Below, piece after piece: positions 33,803 to 43,145 of a stretch of DNA of 64,000 nt. The notes below the pieces were generated by a model, which saw only the letters and a program-made list of their open reading frames with translations, was not told where the DNA came from and searched no databases. The stretch lies in the NCBI GenBank assembly GCA_045635745.1, contig JAZTWG010000048.1:1-64000 (forward strand), given 5' to 3'. The translations under genes and the position numbers were made by a program. This DNA comes from SIG78 sp045635745. Lineage in GTDB: Bacteria > Verrucomicrobiota > Lentisphaeria > Victivallales > Victivallaceae. Each line of letters starts with the position of its first letter. Position 1 is the stretch's first letter.

Positions 33803-34666
33803 ATGAAAAGTCACCGCATGCAAGACCTGACAGTCTTGGAACTGCAGAATTATCTGGCCAATGCCCGGCACAAAACTATCATCATTCCTTACGCCTTGAG
33901 CGAACAGCACGGTTACCATCTGCCGCTGGATGTGGATATCAGAAACGCTGAATTCTGCTCCCGCAAGCTGGCGGAAAAACTCGATTGCCTGATTGCACCG
34001 GTCTTGAATTACACATTTTCCGGCGGCTTACTGACCGGTACGATCAATGTAAAACCCAATACATTCAGCAATCTGGTGGGTGAAATCATCGAATCCCTTG
34101 CCTTGCAGGGTTTTGACAACTTCATTATTCTGCCCGGCCACGGCGGCAGCGAAAGCATGCTCCATCTCAAAGAATCGCTGCGGATTCAGAAATGGCTCAA
34201 TCCCATGCTCAAGAATAAAATGATCTTGATGACTCCGATCTGGGATTTTTCGCCGACCTGGCTGGAACTTTTCAATGCCCGCGACTACCACGCGGCCATG
34301 GCGGAAACCAGTCTGCTGCTCCATTGGTGCCCGGAAGTGGTGCGCAAAGATATGCTCCAAACCGATGTGGAAGAAGTTGCCGAGCGGTTGCGTTCCGACC
34401 CGGACAGCTATCAGCTGCGCGAAAGTTTCACCGAATTACCGCAGGAAATTGTGCAGACCAGCCAGCGTACCGATGTGGTTGTGGGCGTTATGGGTTATCC
34501 CGAAAAAGCCAGCGCCGAACTTGGTGCAAAACTGGAAAGTGAATTTCTGGAAAACGCGTCTAAAGCGATCCTGCAAGCCATTGCCGATGCCGACGAAGCC
34601 AGAAAAACCGGTAAACGTATAGTCCACGATAATGGTGGAGCGCTGAAGATCCTGAACGATCTTTAA
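33803..34666 (+). CDS. Creatininase-family amidohydrolase
   Basis: This 287-residue protein has the creatininase metal-site pattern: LSEQHGYHLPLDVDI (Glu, His and Asp ligands, residues 30-45), LPGHGGSESML (His) and HAAMAETSLLL (Glu). Family members open cyclic amides such as creatinine, or act in riboflavin-type and mycofactocin pathways, so the substrate is open. CAGGAGAAA precedes the ATG. Its own promoter and operator-like repeat indicate regulated expression. A MITE-like repeat follows directly. Confidence 0.85.
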   Translation: MKSHRMQDLTVLELQNYLANARHKTIIIPYALSEQHGYHLPLDVDIRNAEFCSRKLAEKLDCLIAPVLNYTFSGGLLTGTINVKPNTFSNLVGEIIESLALQGFDNFIILPGHGGSESMLHLKESLRIQKWLNPMLKNKMILMTPIWDFSPTWLELFNARDYHAAMAETSLLLHWCPEVVRKDMLQTDVEEVAERLRSDPDSYQLRESFTELPQEIVQTSQRTDVVVGVMGYPEKASAELGAKLESEFLENASKAILQAIADADEARKTGKRIVHDNGGALKILNDL

Positions 34667-34683
34667 TAAGATATATATCCTTA

Positions 34684-35066
34684 AGCTCTGTCCCCGATAT
34701 CGGTTGATAAAATATCGTTTGCCCACAGGTGAAACGCCGCAAAGCGCGGTCAGAGCCCGTCTTCATTGTATTACGCCGTGGCAAGGTGCGTAACGGATGT
34801 GAGAGCAGTTTGCCGGATGAATTTCGGCAAACCGGGGCGGAAAAGTTCCACGAAGCCTCTCCGAAGATGAGCGAAGGCATCCGGCGTTTGAGAACCTTAA
34901 TGGCGCGTATGCGCCTGCCTTTACCTGAAAGTCGGTGAGTATCTCGCGCAGGCTGGTGCAGTACAATGAGCAAAGGGAATCAAGGAGGAGAAAGCAATCT
35001 CCTCCCCGATTGCAGCAGCTGCTGCATACGATAAATATTGCATATCAACCAATATTGTGAACAGCG
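34684..35066. repeat. MITE-like repeat, copy A (about 383 bp)
   Basis: The left end, from 34684 (GCTCTGTCCCCGATATCGG), matches the reverse complement of the right end of copy C. The right end, read inward on the other strand (ATATTGGTTGATATGCAATA), matches the left end of copy C nearly base for base. So both copies carry terminal inverted repeats of about 25 bp. Inside are the stems GTTTGCCG/CGGCAAAC (34808-34832), GGCGC/GCGCC (34902-34915), and GGAGGAGA/TCTCCTCC near 34984. Small frames on both strands lack ribosome sites and I treat them as non-coding. This fills the gap between the creatininase and LacI genes. Confidence 0.75.
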
Positions 35067-35127
35067 TGTATTCTTATTACGGGCAAAACTGCTTGATGTT
35101 TTGCCCGCAATATTTTTTACCAATCTT

Positions 35128-36147
35128 TTACTGCAAAATCCTGATACTGCCGCCGCAAACCAGTTGCGGTTCGAGTTGAGTATAAAGCGGCTCATCCGGA
35201 TCGCTCTGCTGATCGATCAACGCTAAAATACGCCGCACAGCGACCACCCCCAAATCCTCTTTGGGTTCGTAGACCGTGGTCAAACGCGGCCGGGAGGAAT
35301 TAACGATCCACTCCACGCCGCCGTAACCGGCAATCGAAAGCTCCTGCGGTATACTTATATTCATATCCCGGCAGGCATCATAAAGTATTTTTGCCTCACT
35401 GTCGCGCCGACAAAGTACGGCAGTAAATTTATGACGGTTCTGCAAAAGAGCTTCCGCGGTATCGAAATGGAAAGCTTCAATATTATTTGCCGCACAAATC
35501 GTGTTGAAAGCCCGGTAATTTTCATTGAGCCGGTAATTTATATTGCCGCAAAGCCCTCCCAGAAAAGCTATCCGGCGGTGTCCGCAACGCAAAAATTCAT
35601 TCATCACCTTGCTCATGCCGCAGAAGTGATCGGTGTAAACCGAAGGTATATTCGGCAGTGGATGCAGAATATTGACCACTTTCTGCTCATACCAATAAGG
35701 CGGCAGCTGCAGATTTTCCGAGTCGGTAAACGAAAAATTCAACGCACTTATGATCCCGTCGACCCCTATCTGCGACATATACGCAAAAGCCTGTTCCTCG
35801 CGGGCGTGATCCGAACCGGCTTCATCCAACAACATGTGGTAGCCATTGGCAGTAAGTTCGCGGCAGATACCGGCAATGATCTGATTCCAGAAACTGCTGG
35901 TAAAGTTGTGAATAATAACCCCAACCAGAAAGGTTTTGCCCTCCTTTATCGCGCGGCCGTGAAAATTCTGCCGGTAATTATATTGTTTGACCACTGCCCG
36001 CACCCGCTCGCAGGTTGCCGGCGAAATATTATATTTTTCCGCCCGCCCATTGAGCACAAATGATACCGTAGTGGGCGATACCCCTGCCAAATCAGCGATC
36101 TGCCGGATACTCAAACGACTGTTTTTATTGTTGTTTTTCATCTGCAT
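35128..36147 (-). CDS. LacI-family transcriptional regulator
   Basis: The 339-residue protein has an N-terminal LacI helix-turn-helix (SIRQIADLAGVSPTTVSFVLNG, about residues 12-34), a hinge, and the periplasmic-binding-protein-like effector domain (FLVGVIIHNFTSSFWNQIIAG and RRIAFLGGLCG). It probably senses a sugar or derivative. It lies downstream of the SSS symporter gene on the same strand, behind a terminator, which suggests local control of the two symporter genes, but that is inference. The start is uncertain: ATG at 36147 or 36141, and neither has a strong ribosome site. Confidence 0.9.
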   Translation of the reverse strand: MQMKNNNKNSRLSIRQIADLAGVSPTTVSFVLNGRAEKYNISPATCERVRAVVKQYNYRQNFHGRAIKEGKTFLVGVIIHNFTSSFWNQIIAGICRELTANGYHMLLDEAGSDHAREEQAFAYMSQIGVDGIISALNFSFTDSENLQLPPYWYEQKVVNILHPLPNIPSVYTDHFCGMSKVMNEFLRCGHRRIAFLGGLCGNINYRLNENYRAFNTICAANNIEAFHFDTAEALLQNRHKFTAVLCRRDSEAKILYDACRDMNISIPQELSIAGYGGVEWIVNSSRPRLTTVYEPKEDLGVVAVRRILALIDQQSDPDEPLYTQLEPQLVCGGSIRILQ

Positions 36148-36306
36148 AGATTTTATTTTTTGCTACTCCCCCTATTTCAAAACTATAAAATAGCACCGGA
36201 AAAATAATTTGCAAATCACATGGAGATTTGATTACTAAAATTTACTAAACAATGCATACCATATGTGCATTGCCCACCTCCCGCGGGAGCATACTCCTGA
36301 TGCCGC

Positions 36307-36342
36307 AAAAAAAAATGCCGGTTTGTTTCCAAACCGGCATTT
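36307..36342 (-). terminator. Terminator of the first SSS symporter gene
   Basis: On the minus strand, AATGCCGGTTTG (36341-36330) pairs with CAAACCGGCATT (36325-36314). The nine A on the plus strand at 36307-36315 give the T-run. Confidence 0.9.
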
Positions 36343-36363
36343 GTGGTATTCAGCAGAAACTGC

Positions 36364-38718
36364 TTATTTCTTTTCTTCAGCAGCTTCTTCTTTATTGGCA
36401 TCAACTGCTTCCAGAGCAGCTTTGTCGGCCAGCGACATGTTGCCTTCCACGCGGCCATCGTCGAGTTCGTTGATGGTGCGGGTTTCGAGGTCGCGGAACA
36501 TCTGCCGCAAGTCGATCACACCGCCGATACCGAACCAGACCGCAGTTACGGCGGCCATGAATCCCGGCACGATCAGTACTGTGATCAGGAAGTACCAGCT
36601 CCAGAGCTCGATCGTCCACGGCGTGATGGCATTCCAAACCAAAACCAGAATGAAGGTCAGACCGAAACGATAGATGAAGCTGTAAACAAAGTAACTCCAG
36701 GCAATGAATTTATCGCCCTTGGTATATTCAGGAGTAATACCGATGAGTTTACCAAAGACATTCTTCCATGTCCAGGAACTCTTGATTTCACGCTGTTCAT
36801 CCAGAGCATATTTGCCGCGGTGCAGCATACGATCCAGATTGAACTTTTCTTTGCAAGTCAGCCAGGAGACCACACAATAGAGAATCAAAGTGGTCATCAT
36901 GGTGATGAAATACCACTCATAGCTGTTGATCGGGCAGCGCTCCTGAGTAACATTGGTCCAGTTGATGTAGGGCATGAACGGAGCACAGAGGTTGGCCAGA
37001 GCAGTTTTGACACCTTCAAGCAAGCCGTTATCACGCAGCCACGGATAAACCAGATTGGCCCACTGTCTCTGCACAAACATACCGCCCAGCGCCATAACCA
37101 CACCGGTCAGCAAACTGGTCCACGCACCGATAGTCGTACCGAACCGGCTGTAAAGCCCCAGAATAAGCATAGGTCCGCAACCACCCAGCCACATGGTACA
37201 CATCAAGGATACGAACAAGCTTATGTAGTCCAACTGCGACATAAAGCTCGATCCGCAGAAGAAGAAGATACCGACACCGATTGCCACCAAACGCACCATC
37301 CACATGTGTTCACGCGGAGTAAGCTTTTTCTTGCGCAAAGGCAGGATCACGTCCTGACTTACGGTAATTGTGGCACTGAAAATACGCGTATCGTCAGTCG
37401 AAAGCATCAGAAGAATCATCATCAGGCAGAACAGACCCAGCACACCTTTGGGCAGAATGTTACGCATGGTCACCGGCAGCATCAGCTGATAGTAAAGAGT
37501 ACGGAACTTCTGATATACCGGCATACCTTTGTCGACGGTTTCTTTGCTGGAAACACCGGCGGCATCAGTAGTCATAGCTTTCTTGGCAACATCCAGATAG
37601 CGTGTATCAATATCGTTACCTTCCGCCAGCGGAGCTTCTTCACCGATAATGTGTTTCTGCACCGGCATGGCTTTGATGCTGGAGACCACCTGCGTACGCA
37701 TTGTTTTATCCACGATCACTTCGTTGGCGATCTTGTCAGCAAGTTCCAAACGGATCTTGTGGGCTTCTTTGGAGTGGTTTACATGGTTGAGCATTACCAG
37801 CACAGTTACAGCAACCAGTACATAGAAGATCAAGCCGAGAGCCTGACGCCAGGTACCGAGCAAGCTCGCCATCTTCTGTTCATGCGGTGAACGGGCAGCG
37901 TTGGAAGAAGAACCGGCGCCGATCCAGCTGGCACGCTGCAACAGCTGGGTAACGATCGGCAGCATAACCAGTGAGAAGATATTGAAGTCCTTGAGCTTGG
38001 CAATATCCATAGCATCAATAAAACTTTCGCCGGGAGCACGGTCGGCCATAACCGGGAGCATTTCGGTGTTCCACGGAAACTTGATAAGAATAAAAATGGT
38101 GAAGAACACCAGCATCGGGTAAACAATGAAGCCTTGAATGGTATCGGTAATGATAATACTCATCGCACCGCCCATACAGATAATGGATATTGCCATAACA
38201 AGGCAGATGAACATAACCAGCTGGAAGGTGCGGATCTCCATACCGAAAAGCATAAAGCTGTGCGGCAAATCCAAAAAGTAAATAAAGAAACGCGCCGCCA
38301 GTGCAGGCAGGATCATATTGGCAAGCATTTCCGACAAGCTGCGGAGCCCCGCTGCGAAGATACGCAGTTTACGGCTGTAACGCATTTCGATAAACTGGCC
38401 GATACTCTGCGATTTGGTTTCGCGGAAGCGGTAAAGCACATATCCGAACAACCCTAACACCACACTTACCGGCAGCAGCAGCGACGTCCAGAAAGTCGTA
38501 GCAAATCCGGTTTTGTAGTGGATTTCCACATAGCTGACCAATCCGATGATCGACAATCCGGAGGCAACATCGCCCACCGAGATCACATATCTGCCGCAGA
38601 CACGACCTGCAGACAAAAATGTTGTTACGTCACGCAGATAACGGCGTGAATACAGCCCCATCCCCAGCACGAACAGTGTCGGCAGAATTACGATCAGCCA
38701 ATCCCATACTGACATCAT
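36364..38718 (-). CDS. Oversized sodium:solute symporter (SSS family), paralogue 1
   Basis: The 784-residue membrane protein starts with MMSVWDWLIVILPTLFVLGMG. SSS-family features are YLRDVTTFLSAGRVCGRYV and GDVASGLSIIGLV with substrate/Na+ helix glycine motifs. Usual SSS proteins are about 450-600 residues. Here a hydrophilic insert of about 110 residues (around 330-440) and an extra C-terminal membrane region with a charged tail account for the length. It is about as long as, and clearly paralogous to, the 39449-41797 product. AAAGGAA precedes the ATG. Its promoter lies at 38797-38824. The substrate is unknown. Confidence 0.9.
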   Translation of the reverse strand: MMSVWDWLIVILPTLFVLGMGLYSRRYLRDVTTFLSAGRVCGRYVISVGDVASGLSIIGLVSYVEIHYKTGFATTFWTSLLLPVSVVLGLFGYVLYRFRETKSQSIGQFIEMRYSRKLRIFAAGLRSLSEMLANMILPALAARFFIYFLDLPHSFMLFGMEIRTFQLVMFICLVMAISIICMGGAMSIIITDTIQGFIVYPMLVFFTIFILIKFPWNTEMLPVMADRAPGESFIDAMDIAKLKDFNIFSLVMLPIVTQLLQRASWIGAGSSSNAARSPHEQKMASLLGTWRQALGLIFYVLVAVTVLVMLNHVNHSKEAHKIRLELADKIANEVIVDKTMRTQVVSSIKAMPVQKHIIGEEAPLAEGNDIDTRYLDVAKKAMTTDAAGVSSKETVDKGMPVYQKFRTLYYQLMLPVTMRNILPKGVLGLFCLMMILLMLSTDDTRIFSATITVSQDVILPLRKKKLTPREHMWMVRLVAIGVGIFFFCGSSFMSQLDYISLFVSLMCTMWLGGCGPMLILGLYSRFGTTIGAWTSLLTGVVMALGGMFVQRQWANLVYPWLRDNGLLEGVKTALANLCAPFMPYINWTNVTQERCPINSYEWYFITMMTTLILYCVVSWLTCKEKFNLDRMLHRGKYALDEQREIKSSWTWKNVFGKLIGITPEYTKGDKFIAWSYFVYSFIYRFGLTFILVLVWNAITPWTIELWSWYFLITVLIVPGFMAAVTAVWFGIGGVIDLRQMFRDLETRTINELDDGRVEGNMSLADKAALEAVDANKEEAAEEKK

Positions 38719-38796
38719 GTCTCTAAAATTCCTTTCTTATGTGTTATTTACGACTTATTGCCATGATATAATTCAAAGCAACAAAAACTTATTGGT

Positions 38797-38824
38797 AATA
38801 TATCACAAAATCCCCTTTTTGCAA
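38797..38824 (-). promoter_or_regulatory. Putative promoter of the first SSS symporter gene
   Basis: Minus-strand TTGCAA (38824-38819), 16 nt, TATATT (38802-38797), about 80 nt before the start codon. Confidence 0.5.
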
Positions 38825-38916
38825 GTATAAACTGCAAAGAACTGTAAATATATGATTAAAGAAAAAACACCACCGCTGCCGGAAAGCAAGGCATAAAAAA
38901 AGAATATTCCAAAACT

Positions 38917-39195
38917 GTTGATATTGTTTACCAACAGCAACAAGCGCGGTCAGCGCCCGTCTTCATTGTATTACGCCGTGGCAAGCCGCGTAACGGATGT
39001 GAGAGCAGTTTGCCGGATGCATTCCGGCAAACCCGGGGCAGCAAGCTGCGAGGTCGAACGGAGATGAGCGAAGCCATCCGGCGTTTGAGGACAACTTTGT
39101 GTGTTAACGCAAAGTTGCTCAAGGGGGCGGCAGCCCCCGCTCTAATTAAAAGTCGCCAGGTAATTCGCACTGGATATTGCTGCTGATTGAGCAAG
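38917..39195. repeat. MITE-like repeat, copy B (decayed ends)
   Basis: From the AGCGCGGTCAGCGCCCGTC stretch at 38943 it matches the interior of copy A for about 150 bp, including the stem GTTTGCCGG/CCGGCAAAC, which pairs one base longer here. The outer left end is eroded and the right terminal repeat is missing. Between shared parts it carries extra stems: CAACTTTG/CAAAGTTG (39092-39117) and GGGGGC/GCCCCC (39123-39138). The 730-nt gap 38719-39448 holds this repeat, a separate stem at 39201-39223, two regulatory signals and no gene. Confidence 0.65.
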
Positions 39196-39200
39196 AGTTT

Positions 39201-39223
39201 CCCAAGGGGCATTGCCCCTTGGG
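39201..39223. repeat. Perfect 10-bp GC-rich hairpin, REP-like
   Basis: CCCAAGGGGC (39201-39210) and GCCCCTTGGG (39214-39223) flank a 3-nt loop. There is no T-run on either side, so it is not a simple terminator. It adjoins copy B and may belong to a palindromic repeat family. Confidence 0.45.
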
Positions 39224-39387
39224 GATGTGTAAGGTCTGTTATATAGAGTAATTCTGCAAGTTAAGCCGCACAAAAACAACATTGCATAAGTTATTGCTCA
39301 AACAAACCGTTTGAGAAAAAGATAATTTATGGTTTGAATATTGGTAAATAAGCAATGTTTGTTTATAAGATTGTGCAGAAACAATAG

Positions 39388-39426
39388 AAAAAAGGCTGTT
39401 GCAAAACAGTGAGTTTTGCAACAGCC
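39388..39426 (-). terminator. Terminator of the second SSS symporter gene
   Basis: The 14-bp perfect stem GGCTGTTGCAAAAC (39394-39407) with GTTTTGCAACAGCC (39413-39426) has a minus-strand T-run from the A-run at 39388-39393. A near-identical TTGCAAAAAC stem occurs at 47741-47778. Confidence 0.93.
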
Positions 39427-39448
39427 CCATCCGGAAAGATTTTATAAA

Positions 39449-41797
39449 TTACTTATTATCTTTGGCAGCTTCGTTTTTTTCCACAGCTTCCAGTGCCGCC
39501 TTGTCAGCCAGCGACATATTGCCTTCCACGCGACCGTCGTCCAGCTCGTTGATCGTGCGTTTTTCCAGGTCAATGAACATCTGCCGCAAGTCGATAACAC
39601 CGCCAATACCGAACCAGATTGCAGTAATCGCAGCCATCGCTCCCGGCACGATCAGGATGGTGATCAGGAAGTACCAGCTCCACAGCTCGATAGTCCACGG
39701 AGTGATAATATTCCAGACCAGAACCATAACAAAGGTCAGACCGAAACGGTAGATAAAGCTGTAAACAAAGTAGCTCCACGCCACAAACCTATCGCCTCTG
39801 GTGTATTCAGGAGTGATACCGATGAGTTTAGCAAAGACATTCTTCCATGTCCACACACTCTTAATTTCACGCTTTTCATCCAAAGCGTATTTACCGCGAT
39901 GCAGCATACGCTCCAGATTGAAGGGTTCTTTGCAGGTGAGCAGCGATATAACAACATACAGCAGCAGCGTAGTCACCATGGTAATAAAATACCACTCATA
40001 ACTGTTGATCGGGCAGCGTTCCTGAGTAACTACACTCCAGTCAACATAAGGTGCAAACGGGCTGGAAAGTGTTGTCAATGCTTTGATAACACCATCAAGC
40101 AACCCATTGTCACGCAACCACGGATAAATTATATCCGCCCAGTTACGCTGTACAACCATACCGCTGATCGCCATAAACATACCGGAAAGCAAGCTTGTCC
40201 AGGCGCCCCAAACCGTACCGAACCGGCTGTAAAGCCCCAGAATGAGCATAGGTCCGCAGCCGCCGCACCAAATGGAGACCATCAAAGTAACAAACAATCC
40301 GATGTAGTCCAACTGTGCCATAAAGCTCGACCCCAGGAAGAAGAACACCCCGACCCCGATCGATACCCAACGAACCATCCACATATGTTCACGGGGAGTG
40401 AGCTTTCTCTTGATCAGAGGCAGGATCACATCCTGACTTACCGTAATAGCCGAACTGAAAATACGCGTATCATCTGTAGAGATCATCATCAGCAATATCA
40501 GCAGGCAGAAGAGCCCCATCATACCCGGAGGCAGCATATTACGCAACGTCACCGGCAGCATCAACTGATAGTAGAGCGTACGGAACTTCTGATAGATCGG
40601 CATACCGGCATCGGTACTGTCCTTGGAGACCTTGCCGTCAAGACCTTTGGTCAATTCATTTTTGGCGGTATTGAGATAACGTATATCAATATCTTTGCCC
40701 TCTCCCAGCGGGGCATCTTTGCCGATAATGTGTTTCTGCACCGGCATTGCATTCAAACTGGAAACAACTTTAGCCCGCATAGTTTTATCTGCAATAACTT
40801 CGCCGGCAATCTTGTCAGAGAGTTCCAGCCGGATCTTATGTGCCTGACTGGAGTGATTGGCATGGTTGAGCATGGTCAGAACCGTAACCGCAACCAGCAC
40901 ATAGAAGATCGTTCCCATCGCCTGACGCCAGGTTCCCAGCAGCGAAGCCATTTTCTGTTCATGCGGCGAACGGGCAGCGGTCGATGACGACCCGGCTCCG
41001 ATCCAGCTGGCACGCTGCAGGATCTGGCTGACAAAGGGCAATGCCAACAGCGAGAACAAGTTGAACATCTTGAGGTTTTCAATATCATTCGGGTTGATAA
41101 AACTTTCCCCGGGGACACGATCAGCCATCACCGGGAGCATTTCTGTACTCCACGGGAACTTGATCAGCACAAAAATCGTGAAAAACACCAGCATCGGATA
41201 AAGGATGAAGCCCTGAATAGTATCAGTAATAATAATACTCATCGCCCCGCCCATACAGATAATACTGATCGCCAAAAAGAGGCACAATATCATGATAAGG
41301 TGGAACACGGAAACAGTTATACTGAAAATCTGAATCTGATGCGGCAAGTCCAGAAAATAAATAAAGAAACGGGCAGCCAATGCCGGCAGAATCATATTGG
41401 CAAGCATTTCGGAAATACTGCGCAGTCCTGCTGCAAAAATACGCAATCTGCGGCTGTAACGCAGTTCAATGAATTGACCGATACTCTGAGACTTGGTTTC
41501 ACGGAAACGGTAAGTTACATATCCGAACAACCCCAGCACCACCCCGACCGGCAGCAAAAGCGAAGTCCAGAACGCTGTGGCAAAACCGGTTTTGTAGTGA
41601 ACTTCCACATAACGCATCAACCCGATAACCGACAAACCTGACGCAACATCGCCCACCGAGATCACATATCTGCCGCAGACACGCCCTGCAGACAGAAAAG
41701 TAGTTACATCACGCAGGTAACGGCGAGAATACCACCCCATACCCAACACAAAAAGTGTCGGAACAATCACGATCAACCAATCCCATACAGTCATCAT
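39449..41797 (-). CDS. Oversized sodium:solute symporter (SSS family), paralogue 2
   Basis: The 782-residue protein shares most of its sequence with the 36364-38718 product, including start (MMTVWDWLIVIVPTLFVLGM), YLRDVTTFLSAGRVCGRYV and the C-terminal tail. The hydrophilic insert (around 330-440) is kept but is the most divergent part (for example NHANHSSQAHKI against NHVNHSKEAHKI). The two probably arose by tandem duplication and now differ in substrate or control. A LacI regulator lies downstream of the pair. It has its own promoter (41889-41916) and terminator. Confidence 0.9.
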   Translation of the reverse strand: MMTVWDWLIVIVPTLFVLGMGWYSRRYLRDVTTFLSAGRVCGRYVISVGDVASGLSVIGLMRYVEVHYKTGFATAFWTSLLLPVGVVLGLFGYVTYRFRETKSQSIGQFIELRYSRRLRIFAAGLRSISEMLANMILPALAARFFIYFLDLPHQIQIFSITVSVFHLIMILCLFLAISIICMGGAMSIIITDTIQGFILYPMLVFFTIFVLIKFPWSTEMLPVMADRVPGESFINPNDIENLKMFNLFSLLALPFVSQILQRASWIGAGSSSTAARSPHEQKMASLLGTWRQAMGTIFYVLVAVTVLTMLNHANHSSQAHKIRLELSDKIAGEVIADKTMRAKVVSSLNAMPVQKHIIGKDAPLGEGKDIDIRYLNTAKNELTKGLDGKVSKDSTDAGMPIYQKFRTLYYQLMLPVTLRNMLPPGMMGLFCLLILLMMISTDDTRIFSSAITVSQDVILPLIKRKLTPREHMWMVRWVSIGVGVFFFLGSSFMAQLDYIGLFVTLMVSIWCGGCGPMLILGLYSRFGTVWGAWTSLLSGMFMAISGMVVQRNWADIIYPWLRDNGLLDGVIKALTTLSSPFAPYVDWSVVTQERCPINSYEWYFITMVTTLLLYVVISLLTCKEPFNLERMLHRGKYALDEKREIKSVWTWKNVFAKLIGITPEYTRGDRFVAWSYFVYSFIYRFGLTFVMVLVWNIITPWTIELWSWYFLITILIVPGAMAAITAIWFGIGGVIDLRQMFIDLEKRTINELDDGRVEGNMSLADKAALEAVEKNEAAKDNK

Positions 41798-41888
41798 ACC
41801 TTACCCAAAACCTCCCTTATAAACCCTTATAATTTTAAAATCTTTATTATCCTAATTTGAATTAAAACAATAAAAACTCAAAAAAATA

Positions 41889-41916
41889 AAGGTAGCATAA
41901 AAATGGTATAATGCAA
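41889..41916 (-). promoter_or_regulatory. Putative promoter of the second SSS symporter gene
   Basis: Minus-strand TTGCAT (41916-41911), 16 nt, TACCTT (41894-41889), about 90 nt upstream of the start. Confidence 0.45.
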
Positions 41917-42020
41917 ATTAAGAGGTAAGTTTTCCCAAAAAAACAGCAATCAACAGGCAGTAACAAGAGCAGAGCTCCTATCCGGCGCCTCTTGTTTTCA
42001 CAGCAATAAAACAATTTGCA

Positions 42021-43139
42021 CTACGCGCCGAAGGATACTCCGCTTTCTTCGGCACACTTCACCCACGGGTGATCAATGGAGAGTTCTTTGCGCTTGCCGG
42101 CAACTTCTTCAATGGGTACCAGCATGGTTTCGCCATTGGCGTAAGCTGCCATAAAACCGAATTCTTTATTCAACACCGCCTGGGCGGCGCGTACTCCCAG
42201 CCGGGTGGCAAGCATACGGTCAAAACAGCTGGGGGTTCCCCCGCGCTGCAGATACCCCAGAATCGTCACCCGGGTTTCAAGCTTGGTGAGTTCTTCAAGT
42301 TTTTTGGCCAATTCAAAAATGCGTTCAGGCTTGTATGAAGTCAATTCGGCAAGTTCAGTTTTAAGTTCAGTTTTGCGCTTTTTGTCATCGCACTTTTCCA
42401 AAGTTTGCTGTAATTTGGCGATTTTATCTGCGGTTGCCTGGTCCACGGCACCTTCGGCCACCGGCACAATGCTGAAAAGCTTGCCTTCGCGCGAACGCAG
42501 TTTAAGTGCGTCGGCAACTTTTTCCTCATTGTAAGGAATTTCGGGAATCAGGATAACATCGGCACCGCCGGCAATACCGCTGCCAAGAGTCAGCCAGCCG
42601 GTTTTGTGCCCCATAACCTCAACCAGCATAATGCGCTTATGGCTGCTGGCGGTACTGTGCAGACTGTCAATAGCATCGGTAGCCACATTCAAAGCTGTAT
42701 CAAATCCGATAGTGCCGTTGGAACCGGAAAGATCGTTATCAATAGTTTTGGGAATGGTAACAATATTCAAGCCGGCCTTTTTCAGCAGCAGCGCACTTTT
42801 ATGCGTGCCGCCGCCACCGATACAAATCAGCGCTGCAAGCTGGTGCTTGTGGTAATTTTCCACAATCGCATCGGTCATATCCACGATCTTCTTGCCTACC
42901 GGCATTTTATTGGGCTTGTGGCGGCTGGTGCGCAAGATAGTGCCGCCCACGGTCAATATGCCGGAAAGCATTTCGTCATCAAGTTCAACAAAACGGTCAA
43001 ACGCAATACCCTCAAAACCATCTTTGAAACCAATGAGTTTGGCATTGGCGCGCGAAAGCACCTTACCCACTGCGCGGATCGCAGCATTAAGTCCGGGACT
43101 GTCGCCCCCCGCCGTAAGAATACCGACACATTTACGCAT
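42021..43139 (-). CDS. pfkA: 6-phosphofructokinase (PFK-A superfamily, atypical active site)
   Basis: The 372-residue phosphofructokinase-fold protein has ILTAGGDSPGLNAAIRA at the N-terminus and PKTIDNDL (residues 130-137) as the active-site segment. FDTALNVATDAI and VEVMGHKTGWL follow. The nucleotide/Mg2+ motif is IGGGGTHKS (107-115). In the classical ATP enzyme this is G-G-D-G-S, so the aspartate is replaced by glycine. The lysine in PKTIDND is the mark of the PPi/mixed-substrate clade. The phosphoryl donor is therefore unclear. It lies 6 nt after the phosphodiester-glycosidase-family gene, which is upstream on the same strand. Confidence 0.88.
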   Translation of the reverse strand: MRKCVGILTAGGDSPGLNAAIRAVGKVLSRANAKLIGFKDGFEGIAFDRFVELDDEMLSGILTVGGTILRTSRHKPNKMPVGKKIVDMTDAIVENYHKHQLAALICIGGGGTHKSALLLKKAGLNIVTIPKTIDNDLSGSNGTIGFDTALNVATDAIDSLHSTASSHKRIMLVEVMGHKTGWLTLGSGIAGGADVILIPEIPYNEEKVADALKLRSREGKLFSIVPVAEGAVDQATADKIAKLQQTLEKCDDKKRKTELKTELAELTSYKPERIFELAKKLEELTKLETRVTILGYLQRGGTPSCFDRMLATRLGVRAAQAVLNKEFGFMAAYANGETMLVPIEEVAGKRKELSIDHPWVKCAEESGVSFGA

Positions 43140-43145
43140 AAAAAA

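Noticed and set aside
34560..35037. Small frames inside MITE copy A and similar ones in copy B on the minus strand
   Set aside because: They share peptide similarity only because the DNA repeat is shared; starts and ribosome sites are absent.
36343..37890. 515-residue open frame antisense to the first SSS symporter
   Set aside because: Composition is histidine- and glutamine-rich with no domain, as expected for the reverse of a membrane protein gene; the paralogue has the same shadow.
41962..41996. AACAAGAG / CTCTTGTT stem downstream of the phosphofructokinase gene
   Set aside because: The loop is long and no T-run follows on the minus strand, so I could not support a terminator.
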